The notes below the pieces were generated by a model. That model was not told the origin of the DNA, did no database searches, and was given only the letters and a program-made list of their open reading frames with translations. Made by a program: the position numbers and the translations under genes. A DNA stretch of 64,000 nucleotides from Aigarchaeota archaeon (lineage in GTDB: Archaea > Thermoproteota > Nitrososphaeria_A > Caldarchaeales > Wolframiiraptoraceae). Below, one piece after another: positions 44,328 to 52,619 of this stretch (positions are counted from its first letter, which is position 1; each line of letters begins with the position of its first letter). The stretch covers positions 1 through 64,000 of the forward strand of contig JANXDS010000003.1 of assembly GCA_025059205.1 (NCBI GenBank), written 5' to 3'.

Positions 44328-45199
44328 GCACTCTCCCTCCCTGTCTTTATAGCCTTCCTTGGGCACTCGATTGCACACACTAAACAGCCCTTACAGTTGT
44401 CATAATCTACGGCCGGATAACCCTGCTCGTCCAAAGATACGCACGATTCAGGACAGTAGACGTAGCAAATACCGCATGCCGTGCAAAGATTCCTATCTAT
44501 AATTGGTGTGAACACTCTCCAACTACCCGTCTTTCTGAATGCAGTGTTCCCCACCGAGAGCAAATCTGGGATTCCCTTCTCACCTAAGTACTGGACTTCC
44601 ACTACCTTATGAGACGGTTTATAACTTAACCCACTTAACCCTACCGATTCTACACATAGGTAGCATTCTTTGGCCAATTGTATGTTCTTCTCTATCATGT
44701 CGGGTTCAAGCCCTAGGTCTGCGAGTTCCTCTCCCACAGAGTCAACCGTCGACTGAAGGCTTATCGTTCCTGAGAGTTTGCAAGCCACCGCACCCATAGC
44801 GGCGCTTAGGATGTCTTTTCCAACGTATTTCAACGCTAGGCCGGTCACATCCCTAAAAATCATGTGTACTTTTTTCGGCTGTAAAATTGGTATCTCCCTT
44901 GACGAATTGACAAAAAGTACGGCACCCTCAACCATACCTTCAAGCGTTTTGACGGTCGGGTCAAATAGCAGTGAGGGTGCCGCGACAAGCACATAGCTTG
45001 GATTAAAGATGTGTCCACGCTCTAGTATGGGAGCGTCGGATAACCTTACGAAAGCCGTTATGGGTGCTCCACGTCTCTCAGCACCATATATTGCAAAGTC
45101 TTGAGCGAACAAACCTTCAAAAAAGGCGGCCTTGCCAAGTATGCGGCCGGCTGTCTTGATACCCTGTCCGCCCCTTCCATGAAACCTAAACCTTATGAT
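44318..45199 (-). CDS. porGD: 2-oxoacid:ferredoxin oxidoreductase, fused gamma-delta subunit, non-ATG start
   Basis: Gamma domain (residues 1 to about 200) then delta domain with two 4Fe-4S motifs, CTACGICYVYCP and CKGCLVCAIECP, in about 293 aa. The conserved gamma opening IRFRFHGRGGQGIKTAGR lies upstream of the first TTG (45112), and the frame is closed by TGA at 45209-45211. No ATG, GTG or TTG occurs between. GAGGTGA (45215-45209) is 9 bases ahead of an ATC at 45199, and a TATA box at 45246-45239 puts the transcript start near 45218. I therefore give ATC 45199 as start; ATA 45196 is the alternative. A single sequencing error cannot be excluded. Confidence 0.8.
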   Translation of the reverse strand: MIRFRFHGRGGQGIKTAGRILGKAAFFEGLFAQDFAIYGAERRGAPITAFVRLSDAPILERGHIFNPSYVLVAAPSLLFDPTVKTLEGMVEGAVLFVNSSREIPILQPKKVHMIFRDVTGLALKYVGKDILSAAMGAVACKLSGTISLQSTVDSVGEELADLGLEPDMIEKNIQLAKECYLCVESVGLSGLSYKPSHKVVEVQYLGEKGIPDLLSVGNTAFRKTGSWRVFTPIIDRNLCTACGICYVYCPESCVSLDEQGYPAVDYDNCKGCLVCAIECPRKAIKTGRESAWS

Positions 45200-45238
45200 A
45201 AAGGGGCTTCACCTCATGATGAATTATGATGACCGAAT

Positions 45239-45246
45239 GATATAAA
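45239..45246 (-). promoter_or_regulatory. TATA box of the por operon
   Basis: TTTATATC on the minus strand; about 25 bases downstream lies ATGAGGTGAAGCC, giving a leader of about 20 bases that contains the Shine-Dalgarno of porGD. Confidence 0.55.
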
Positions 45247-45313
45247 GTTGATCCATGCGTTTAGTTCCTCATCCTCGTTAAACTTTTTAACATCCTATTG
45301 GTATCTATAAAAC

Positions 45314-45373
45314 GGGGCGTTGATGAGTACCGCCTTCTGAATCGTGATGATGCGGGAGTACCACTGAAGCCCC
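45314..45373 (+). ncRNA. C/D-box sRNA candidate
   Basis: Box order is complete: C TTGATGA (45320-45326), 10-base guide, D' CTGA (45337-45340), 3-base spacer, C' GTGATGA (45344-45350), 13-base guide, D CTGA (45364-45367). GGGGC before and GCCCC after the boxes can pair as a terminal stem. It lies in a gene-free stretch with a TTAAACTTTTTAA tract 25 bases upstream. Spacing of D' to C' and guide lengths fit archaeal methylation-guide RNAs. Target not determined. Confidence 0.72.
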
Positions 45374-45443
45374 AAACATTACGTTCATGAAAAAGCACAG
45401 TAAACTCTTTATGGTGAACCTTTACCTCGGTAAGCGATGAAAC

Positions 45444-45629
45444 ATGTCGGAAGCATGTCCTGACTGTAGGGAAGAAATGAAAAAATACGTCGTTTCATTA
45501 ACTAGGTCCTTTGCCCTGGGCATATCGGCGAAAAGTCTGCTCCCAACGGAGCTGAAGAAGTATAACTTCCTAGATGTTTGGATATGCGAGAACTGTGGGC
45601 ACGTCGACATACATCTGCGTATAACTTAA
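45444..45629 (+). CDS. Small zinc-ribbon protein, unknown
   Basis: 61 aa from ATG 45444. CPDC at residues 5-8 and CENC at about 49-52 form a two-knuckle zinc ribbon; between them is a basic and hydrophobic stretch KKYVVSLTRSFALGIS. End VDIHLRIT. Similar short ribbons accompany transcription or are stand-alone in archaea. Not recognised beyond that. It is isolated between two sRNA candidates. Confidence 0.75.
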   Translation: MSEACPDCREEMKKYVVSLTRSFALGISAKSLLPTELKKYNFLDVWICENCGHVDIHLRIT

Positions 45630-45699
45630 ACTTAAGAGGGCGGGTCGTGAAGCTTTTTAGAGAAAAACGTTAAATCTCCCGATGAGGAAGACGAGTCGT
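45630..45699. other. Gene-free stretch before the second sRNA candidate
   Basis: No open frame. Holds CGTTAAATCT near 45668-45677, a TATA candidate about 25 bases before the C box that follows. Confidence 0.35.
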
Positions 45700-45756
45700 A
45701 GCGATGATGAGTCTGACCAGGATGAAAGGATGATATGGATCTTGAGCTCTGAGCTC
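45700..45756 (+). ncRNA. C/D-box sRNA candidate with relaxed inner boxes
   Basis: C box ATGATGA (45704-45710), 11-base guide, ATGA in the D' place (45722-45725), 4-base spacer, ATGATAT in the C' place (45730-45736), 12-base guide, D CTGA (45749-45752). AGC before and GCT after can pair. The inner boxes are imperfect, but the spacing is identical to the candidate at 53925 and close to the one at 57140. Confidence 0.5.
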
Positions 45757-45933
45757 TATCTTTGAGGTTCTCGGTGGCGGTTTCGGTACATATAAGCGAG
45801 CGATTCCGAATAGGCTTTAATCTCTTCTCACGATGCACCTCAACCACTCGTTTTTACCAAAAAGCCGACTCGGAAAAGGTAAGGATATAATAAGGTGAGA
45901 AGCGCGATAACCGGTTAAAGTTCTAGAGAATGT
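45757..45933. other. Gene-free stretch
   Basis: Between the second sRNA candidate and the MoaD-like gene (which ends at 45934). I see no gene, box pair or clear inverted repeat. Confidence 0.35.
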
Positions 45934-46230
45934 TCAGAAGATGCTTGGGTTACCTCCGCCTATCGCTGGAAGTATCAACACTTCGTCACCGTCTTCAAGT
46001 TTTGTATCGACGCCTTCTGTGAATTCTATGTTCTTTCCGTTGATGTAGAGGACGACGAAGCTTTTCAGGTTACCTTTGTCATCCAAAACCCTTTGTCTGA
46101 ATGCATCGCCGAACCTTTCAGAGAGTTTTTGTAGTAAATCCCGTACGTTTGTTGCCTCTAACTGTAGCTCGCGCTCGCTGTTTAGGTACATCGCCAACGT
46201 GCTTGTCATGACGAGCTTGACCTTTGCCAT
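45934..46230 (-). CDS. MoaD/ThiS-family ubiquitin-like sulfur carrier with C-terminal extension
   Basis: 98 aa beta-grasp protein. VRDLLQKLSERFGDAF, VLYINGKNIEFTEG and LEDGDEVLILPAIGGG are MoaD blocks. MoaD and sulfur carriers normally end with GG, but here five more residues, NPSIF, follow the GGG. The normal activation (C-terminal adenylation and thiocarboxylate) therefore needs prior removal of NPSIF, as JAMM-type proteases do for some carriers. It starts at ATG 46230, 6 bases after the threonine-synthase-like gene. It could be MoaD for MoaE at 13 kb, or a carrier for its neighbour enzyme, or a protein modifier. Confidence 0.85.
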   Translation of the reverse strand: MAKVKLVMTSTLAMYLNSERELQLEATNVRDLLQKLSERFGDAFRQRVLDDKGNLKSFVVLYINGKNIEFTEGVDTKLEDGDEVLILPAIGGGNPSIF

Positions 46231-46236
46231 GTACTC

Positions 46237-47448
46237 TCACCGAGTAAACACCGTACTGAGCATTTCAATCTTGGGCAATATTAACTTTGTCTTAACGTCC
46301 TGTTGGGGGATTATCTCGAGCGTCTTAAAGCCTGCACCCGTAACGCAGCATACAACCTCTTCCGACTTGTCAATCTTACCCTGCTCCAGCAGCTTCTTCA
46401 AGACCGCCACGCTTATAGCTCCGCCAGGCTCCGCGAAAATGCCTTCTGTCTTAGCCAAAAGTTTAACGGAATGTAACACCTCCTCGTCGGATACGGACTC
46501 GCACACACCGTGGCTCTGCCTGACAGTCTTGAGGGCAAAGGCACCATCACCAGGCATGCCTATCGCAAGGCTCTTGACGAGCGTCATAGGCTTCTCGACG
46601 GGTAAAACATAATCCAAACATTTCTTGAATGCATTAACTATCGGTGAGCAACCTTCCGGTTGGGCACCATGCATTCTGGTAGAACCCTTCACGATGCCGA
46701 GCTCTTCAAGCTCCATCAAACCTTTGTATAAGGCACAAAGGAGCGCACCGCTCGCCATAGGAACTATGACGTTTTCTGGAACTCTCCAACCTAGCTGCTC
46801 GACTATTTCGAACATCATTGTCTTCGACCCCTCGACATAGTAAGGCCTTAGGTTCACGTTGACTATACCTACGTTGTATAGGTCGCAGGATATGTGCGCA
46901 AGCCTGTTAACGTCATCGTAAGTACCGTTCACGAGCACCACATCCGCACCATACTGGGTTGCCTGGAGTATCTTGTTCCGTTCGACGTCATACGGCATGA
47001 AGACATAGCAAGGAAGCCCTGCTTTACTTGCATGCGCAGCCGTTGCCGATGCGAGGTTTCCGGTCGAGGCACAACCTACCGCGCTCAACTTGAACTCCTT
47101 AGCCTTGGACACTGCCACGGATGCCGGCCTGTCCTTAAAGGAGAAAGTCGGGTTTAGCGTGTCGTTCTTTATGTAGAGCTTTTTTATCCCAAGCTCTTCG
47201 CCGAGTCTATCCGCCCTTACTAAGGGCGTGTTGCCTGAGCCTATGTTGACGATGTTGTTCGGGTCTTCTATGGGCAGCAGTTCGAAGTACCTCCAGATAG
47301 ACCTCTCCCTCGACTCAAAATTATACCTCGAAACGTCAGACAAATCATACTTTACTTCGAGAGCACCTAGACACTTCGGACACATGTAGAGGAGGCGGGA
47401 CTCGTACTCTTCGGAGCAATTCCTACATACCAGCTTTATCTTCCTGAC
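46237..47448 (-). CDS. thrC: Threonine-synthase-fold PLP enzyme with N-terminal zinc ribbon
   Basis: About 403 aa. Zinc ribbon LVCRNC...YMCPKC (two CxxC), then fold-type II PLP enzyme: PTFSFKDRPAS has the Schiff-base lysine (about 111), ASTGNLASATAAHASKAGLPCYVF binds substrate phosphate, SGALLCALYKG the PLP phosphate. Annotated threonine synthase acts on O-phosphohomoserine; some archaeal relatives act as cysteate or cysteine synthases. The first ATG (47385) falls inside the ribbon. Upstream the frame has no ATG/GTG/TTG: AAGGTGGT (47464-47457) is 8 bases ahead of GTC 47448, with a TATA box at about 47493-47484. ATA 47439 or CTG 47433 are alternatives. Confidence 0.85.
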   Translation of the reverse strand, partial: VRKIKLVCRNCSEEYESRLLYMCPKCLGALEVKYDLSDVSRYNFESRERSIWRYFELLPIEDPNNIVNIGSGNTPLVRADRLGEELGIKKLYIKNDTLNPTFSFKDRPASVAVSKAKEFKLSAVGCASTGNLASATAAHASKAGLPCYVFMPYDVERNKILQATQYGADVVLVNGTYDDVNRLAHISCDLYNVGIVNVNLRPYYVEGSKTMMFEIVEQLGWRVPENVIVPMASGALLCALYKGLMELEELGIVKGSTRMHGAQPEGCSPIVNAFKKCLDYVLPVEKPMTLVKSLAIGMPGDGAFALKTVRQSHGVCESVSDEEVLHSVKLLAKTEGIFAEPGGAISVAVLKKLLEQGKIDKSEEVVCCVTGAGFKTLEIIPQQDVKTKLILPKIEMLSTVFTR

Positions 47449-47571
47449 TAGCCCCGACCACCTTGTAAGTTCGACTCGCCACTTATAATATAAACCTTTT
47501 TTAACACATATCGTCCGGCTTTCTTAGAAAATGCTATATTGACACATTTATGTAAAACTATTCTTAAATAA

Positions 47572-48918
47572 ATGTTCAAATATGCATTAGACATGAATAG
47601 AGCGAAAAGCACCTTGAACGATAGAAAGATATCCAGAAGGGACTTTCTTGGCATCACGAAGGTTGCAGCAATTGGCGGCATAGTCGCCGCAGGTGTTGCG
47701 GGCGGTGTAGCAGGTTACCTTGCCAGGACGCCAGAGGTCAGGGAAGTCACAAAAACCGTCACATATACACCGCCAGTAACGGAGCTAAAACCGATTAAGG
47801 TGGGTTACGTGTACGTCGGGCCGGTCGGCGATTACGGTTGGAGTTACGGACATGACAGAGGTAGGAAATGGGCCGATGCAAGATTCAAGAACGCCGAGAG
47901 CTTCTACATAGAAAGCGTTCCAGAGGCTGAGGTTATTCCGGCAATCGAAAACTTGCTCGCGAAGGGCTGTGAGCTGATAATAACGACTAGCTTTGGCTTC
48001 ATGGACGGAACGGCTGAAGTTGCCGAGAAGAATCCTGACAAATACTTCGTTCATATATCGGGCTACAGAAGCGGTGCTGCTGGGAACGCACCGCAGAACA
48101 TGAGCTCGGCGTTCGCGGAATTCTATCAACTATACTATCTCTGCGGTCTCGCCGCAGGTGCTGTAACACAAACCGGTGTCGTAGGATACGTTGGAGCATA
48201 CCCGATACCGGAGGTCGTTAGACACATAAACGCCTACGTACTCGGTGCTCAGTATGCATACAAAAAGAGAACCGGGAAGGACATTAAGGCACATGTAACA
48301 TGGCTCTTTGGGTGGGTTGCACCGGAGCAGGCAAGACTCGCAGCCTCTGCCCTAATCGATGATAAGAACTGCGATGTACTCAACTATACTGAGGACACTC
48401 CAGCAGTGTTAATGGTTGCAGAAGAGTATCAGAAGAAAGGTAAGAAGGTATGGAGCTTCAGTCACTACAGTGACATGAGAGAGTATGGACCTACGGCTCA
48501 CTTGACGGGGCCAGTAGCCAACTGGGGACCTATATACTTGGACTTTTATAAAATGGTCGCGACCAAAACATGGTATAGCGTTGACATCTGGTCGAGGGTT
48601 GGCGACTACATGCCATGGAGATGGAGGCAGACTATCGAGAAGAGCACAGCAGGAAGAGAAGAAGGGACGGTTTACTTAGCGCCTATAAGTCCAGTCATAC
48701 CAAGCGAATATGTCAACCTGATTAAGCAAAGGTACGAAGAGATGAAGGAACTCCTCTTCGAACCATTTAGCGTTGAAGGGCACGACCCTGAGGGGAAGAG
48801 ACCGATTAGGGACCAGAACGGAAATATCAGAATAAGGCCTGGTGAGAGGGCCGACCGCGATGCTTTATGGTCTATGGACTGGTTGGTAGAGTATGTAGAG
48901 GAACCGCTGCCCAAGTGA
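47572..48918 (+). CDS. BMP-family ABC transporter substrate-binding protein, Tat signal
   Basis: 448 aa. N-terminal KISRRDFLGITKVAAI is a twin-arginine signal followed by a hydrophobic segment (about 28-50), so it is exported folded and stays anchored. Then the BMP/PnrA domain: VGYVYVGPVGDYGWSYGHDRGRK, TTSFGFMDGTAEVAEKNPD, FAEFYQLYYLCGLAAGAVTQTG. Family members bind purine nucleosides or related ligands. ATG 47572 gives 21 extra residues before a second in-frame ATG at 47593, and either may be used. Opens the importer operon. Confidence 0.92.
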   Translation: MFKYALDMNRAKSTLNDRKISRRDFLGITKVAAIGGIVAAGVAGGVAGYLARTPEVREVTKTVTYTPPVTELKPIKVGYVYVGPVGDYGWSYGHDRGRKWADARFKNAESFYIESVPEAEVIPAIENLLAKGCELIITTSFGFMDGTAEVAEKNPDKYFVHISGYRSGAAGNAPQNMSSAFAEFYQLYYLCGLAAGAVTQTGVVGYVGAYPIPEVVRHINAYVLGAQYAYKKRTGKDIKAHVTWLFGWVAPEQARLAASALIDDKNCDVLNYTEDTPAVLMVAEEYQKKGKKVWSFSHYSDMREYGPTAHLTGPVANWGPIYLDFYKMVATKTWYSVDIWSRVGDYMPWRWRQTIEKSTAGREEGTVYLAPISPVIPSEYVNLIKQRYEEMKELLFEPFSVEGHDPEGKRPIRDQNGNIRIRPGERADRDALWSMDWLVEYVEEPLPK

Positions 48919-48961
48919 CTGCCGCAAACCTTCCCTTATTTTTTAGTCGGAGGTTCATAAG

Positions 48962-50491
48962 ATGTCTGTTACGCCTTTAGTCGAGTTAAAGGGCATAGTG
49001 AAGAAATTCCATAACGTGTTAGCTAACGATCATGTAGACTTTTCGCTCATGCCTGGTGAAGTACACGCACTGCTGGGTGAGAACGCTGCTGGAAAAACAA
49101 CGTTGATGAACATACTATACGGACTTTACAGTCCTGACGATGGAGAAATATACGTAAAAGGAAAGAAGGTGAGAACCAAGTCACCGGCGGATTCTATAAA
49201 ATTAGGAATAGGCATGGTCCATCAGAACTTTAAGCTAATACCAGTCCACACGGTTTGGGAGAATGTCGTGCTTGGTCTCAAGGAGGCTGGTTTCATTTTG
49301 AATAAAAGAAAGCTTGCAGAAACTGTGAGGAAGGTTTGTGAGGAGTATGGCTGGAATATCAACCCAAATGCAAAGGTCTGGCAACTCTCAGTAAGCGAAA
49401 AGCAACAAGTTGAACTCTTGAAGCTCTTGATAAGAAACGCTGAAGTTCTAATTCTGGACGAGCCCACTTCTGTCCTTACGCCTCAAGAGACCAAGAACCT
49501 CTTCAAAGCCCTTAGGATTATGGCGAAAAAGGGCAAGGGTATAATCTTCATCACGCACAAACTCGAGGAGGTCTTCGGGGTAAGCGATAGGGTCACAGTT
49601 ATGAGGAAAGGGAAGGTTATAGCAACAAAACCTACGAGTGGAGTAACTGCTGAAGAGCTTGCAAACTTGATGATAGGCAGACCAGTGTTATTCAGATTTA
49701 AGAAGTCTGATGTAAAAAAAGGAAATATCGTATTGGAAACGAGAGATCTCAAGGCCATGGGCGACAGGGGCGTTCTAGCTTTAGATGGCATTAACCTTCG
49801 TGTTCATTCCGGCGAGATCCTCGGTATTGCAGGAATTGCCGGAAACGGCCAGGAGGAATTGATGGAAGTTCTTGCCGGTCTACGAAGAGCTAGTAGTGGT
49901 AAGGTGTTTGTAGACGGTGAGGATGTGACAAACAAGGGTGTGAGTTACTTGAGAGAAAAAGGTGTTGTGTACATACCGCCCGAGAGCACCAGATGGGCTA
50001 TCATCCGTGATATGAATCTCATGGAAAACATAGCGCTGAAGCTATACAGGAGTAGGAATTTTTCAGGCATGTTCACGATCGATTGGAGCAAGCTCTATGA
50101 ATTTTCAAAGAAGCTCATAGAAGATTACGAGATAGCGGCACATAGCCCGTTAACGTTGGCCGGCACACTTTCTGGTGGAAATTTGCAGAAAGTTGTCCTA
50201 GCCAGAGAGCTATCAGCGACGCAGGACGGTAGTGTGCCTAAGCTTATACTTGCAGCTTATCCAACTAAAGGCCTCGATGTTGCAGCAACAGAATTTGTCC
50301 AAGGCTTACTGTTAAATTATAGATCTATGGGTTCGGCCATAATCTTCCTATCCGAGGACCTAGAGGAGATAATGATGCTGAGTGACAGGGTGGTCGTTAT
50401 ATCTAAGGGAGGGGTAGTCAGTGAGTTCGCACCGACAGAAAAGACTATAGAAGAAGTTGGCATGATGATGGTAAAGGGTAACGCAGCTTAG
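48962..50491 (+). CDS. ABC transporter ATPase, two nucleotide-binding domains (BMP/nucleoside importer)
   Basis: 509 aa. Domain 1: Walker A GENAAGKTTLMN (about 39), Walker B LILDEPTSVLTP, H loop THK. Domain 2: degenerate Walker A GIAGNGQEEL (about 286), signature LSGGNLQKVVLAREL, Walker B LILAAYPTKGLDVAA. The degenerate second site is the rule in the RbsA/YufO branch. CGGAGGTTC is nine bases ahead of ATG 48962. Energises the two following permeases. Confidence 0.94.
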   Translation: MSVTPLVELKGIVKKFHNVLANDHVDFSLMPGEVHALLGENAAGKTTLMNILYGLYSPDDGEIYVKGKKVRTKSPADSIKLGIGMVHQNFKLIPVHTVWENVVLGLKEAGFILNKRKLAETVRKVCEEYGWNINPNAKVWQLSVSEKQQVELLKLLIRNAEVLILDEPTSVLTPQETKNLFKALRIMAKKGKGIIFITHKLEEVFGVSDRVTVMRKGKVIATKPTSGVTAEELANLMIGRPVLFRFKKSDVKKGNIVLETRDLKAMGDRGVLALDGINLRVHSGEILGIAGIAGNGQEELMEVLAGLRRASSGKVFVDGEDVTNKGVSYLREKGVVYIPPESTRWAIIRDMNLMENIALKLYRSRNFSGMFTIDWSKLYEFSKKLIEDYEIAAHSPLTLAGTLSGGNLQKVVLARELSATQDGSVPKLILAAYPTKGLDVAATEFVQGLLLNYRSMGSAIIFLSEDLEEIMMLSDRVVVISKGGVVSEFAPTEKTIEEVGMMMVKGNAA

Positions 50492-50504
50492 GTGGTATAA
50501 AGAT

Positions 50505-51560
50505 TTGTTTAAATTAGAGAGACGCGTATATGTGAGCCGGAAAACATCTGTTCTCGTCATCTTCTTATCACTCTTGCTTGCATTTTTCGTGACGGGTCTT
50601 ATATTCCACTTTTTGGGTGTGGATGTTGTCCAATTCTACTCGATTATATATAACGTCTTCATCACACCCGCTCTTCTTATTCAAGCTGTTTTCAGAAGCA
50701 TACCGATAATCTTAGCATCTTTAGGTCTAGTCATTGCTTTTAGGATGGGTTTTTGGAACATAGGTGCCGAGGGGCAGATATATCTAGGAATGGTGGCCGC
50801 GACTGGTATAGTCATATTACACGTTTCCTACGGTACTATTCCTGAGCCTTTAATGCTCATAACGATGGGTACTGCCTCGTTCCTGGCCGGTGGGGTATGG
50901 TGCCTCATACCAGCATCCTTAAAGGTAAGATTAGGTGTTAATGAGGTTCTAACAACCTTGATGCTAAACTACATAGCCATGTTGTTTGTGGATTACTTGG
51001 TATATGGTCCATGGAGAGATCCGGAAGGTTGGGGCTTTGCACTTTCCATACCGTTCCCTGATTATGCAACGCTTACGTTCAGCGGGCATCCTTCTATTGC
51101 TGGTATTGTGATATCTGTCGCGATTGCGACACTAGTGTACATATTGTTCAAGTACACGAAGCTGGGTTTCGTACTCAGTGTTCTTGGAAAGAGTAGCGAG
51201 GTTGCCAAGTATGCAGGTATGCCGGTCGGACGCGCCACGTTGCTAGGCTCTCTAATTAGCGGCGGCATAGCTGGCTTGGGAGGTTTTTATGTAGTGTCTG
51301 GGATGATAGGAAGGCTAAGGCCCAGAGCATCGCCAGGTTATGGTTATGCTGCCATAATAGTGGCTATGCTTGCTCAGCTCAACCCTTGGCTCATACTGCC
51401 TGCCGGCATATTCTTCGGAGGTCTACTAACAGCTGGTGACGCACTCCAATCATTACTAAGGCTACCATATTCGGCCATCACAGTCTTTCAGTCCGTGATC
51501 TTTCTCTGTATAGTGTTGGCTGAGTTCTTCATAAAGTATAGGGTTGTTTTAAAGAGGTGA
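50505..51560 (+). CDS. ABC transporter permease 1 (BMP/nucleoside importer)
   Basis: 351 aa, about eight membrane segments. FRMGFWNIGAEGQIYLGM, LGVNEVLTTLMLNYIA and YAGMPVGRATLLGSLISGGIAGLGG are the family loops of the YufP/BPD-type permease. TTG 50505; GGTGGT just ahead. Forms the membrane pore with the next permease. Confidence 0.92.
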   Translation: MFKLERRVYVSRKTSVLVIFLSLLLAFFVTGLIFHFLGVDVVQFYSIIYNVFITPALLIQAVFRSIPIILASLGLVIAFRMGFWNIGAEGQIYLGMVAATGIVILHVSYGTIPEPLMLITMGTASFLAGGVWCLIPASLKVRLGVNEVLTTLMLNYIAMLFVDYLVYGPWRDPEGWGFALSIPFPDYATLTFSGHPSIAGIVISVAIATLVYILFKYTKLGFVLSVLGKSSEVAKYAGMPVGRATLLGSLISGGIAGLGGFYVVSGMIGRLRPRASPGYGYAAIIVAMLAQLNPWLILPAGIFFGGLLTAGDALQSLLRLPYSAITVFQSVIFLCIVLAEFFIKYRVVLKR

Positions 51561-51564
51561 GAGC

Positions 51565-52545
51565 ATGAGTATCGAATGGATCGAGCCTGTGCTTGCAAGC
51601 ACAACAAGCATCAGCGCCATCTATCTGCTCGGCTCGCTAGGTGAAATCTACGCAGAAAGGTCTGGAATACTCAACTTAGGCCTGGAGGGGATCATGGCGA
51701 TGGGTGCTGCTGTTTCTTTCATAATTACAATAGCATGGGGACATGTGCCCGCCTTCCTGATTTCATGCGTTTTTGGCATACTGATGGGGTTACTGCTCGC
51801 CCTCTTTACGGTGTCTCTTAGGCTGAACCAGATAGCGGTAGGCTTAGCAATAACTATGCTGGGCATAGGTCTTAGCGGCTTCATAGCGTTTCCGACTACT
51901 AGGAAGGCGATACTCCAAGCCCTGAATCCACAGCTTCCGAGCATAGCTCTTGAAATCCAGAGCGCTCCTATGTTGCCGTCCGTTCCTTTACCGTTCCTTA
52001 AGGACATACCGATAATTGGTCCGATGTTCTTTAACCACAACGTCGTCGTCTACATAGCGCTCATACTGGCGCCGTTGATGTGGTTTCTGCTGTTTAGGAC
52101 GAGCATAGGTTTGAAAATTAGGAGCGTCGGCGAGAATCCAGGAATGGCGGACGCCCTCGGAATAAACGTTTTCAGGATAAGGTATCTTACATGCATGCTA
52201 TCGGGCGTGTTCTCAGCTCTAGCCGGTGCATATCTCATACTTGGATTTCAACCGTTCTGGATAGAAGGCATTACCGGTGGCAGGGGCTTCATAACTTTGT
52301 CCTTAATCATATTGTCTACTTGGAGTCCGTTGAGGGCGATATTCGGCTCTTTACTCTTTGGGGGTATAGAGGTGCTACAGTATAGGCTACAGCTCTTTGG
52401 ATTAGGTGCAACAGCTCCCCAATTCGTCTTGATGCTTCCATACGCAATAGCCGTGATTACCTTAACCTTGCTATCCCTCGAGAGCTTCAGGAAAAGGATA
52501 AGCGCTCCGGCTGCGCTGGCAAAACCCTACTGTAGAGAGGAGTGA
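51565..52545 (+). CDS. ABC transporter permease 2 (BMP/nucleoside importer)
   Basis: 326 aa, eight or nine membrane segments. LGSLGEIYAERSGILNLGLEGIMAMGA and RSVGENPGMADALGINVFRIRYLTCMLSG are the YufQ-type blocks. Four bases after permease 1 with GAGGTGAGAGC ahead of ATG 51565. Last gene of the importer operon. Confidence 0.93.
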   Translation: MSIEWIEPVLASTTSISAIYLLGSLGEIYAERSGILNLGLEGIMAMGAAVSFIITIAWGHVPAFLISCVFGILMGLLLALFTVSLRLNQIAVGLAITMLGIGLSGFIAFPTTRKAILQALNPQLPSIALEIQSAPMLPSVPLPFLKDIPIIGPMFFNHNVVVYIALILAPLMWFLLFRTSIGLKIRSVGENPGMADALGINVFRIRYLTCMLSGVFSALAGAYLILGFQPFWIEGITGGRGFITLSLIILSTWSPLRAIFGSLLFGGIEVLQYRLQLFGLGATAPQFVLMLPYAIAVITLTLLSLESFRKRISAPAALAKPYCREE

Positions 52546-52619
52546 CAACCTTTTATTCAGCGAAACGCATAAACCGTCGAGCAAAAAGCTTTTTATGCGC
52601 ACAGGAGGTTGTCTTTTTC

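Noticed and set aside
45210-45240. ATGATGA repeats near 45216-45231 as another C/D sRNA.
   Set aside because: No CTGA follows at suitable distance; the bases are explained by the por operon promoter on the other strand.
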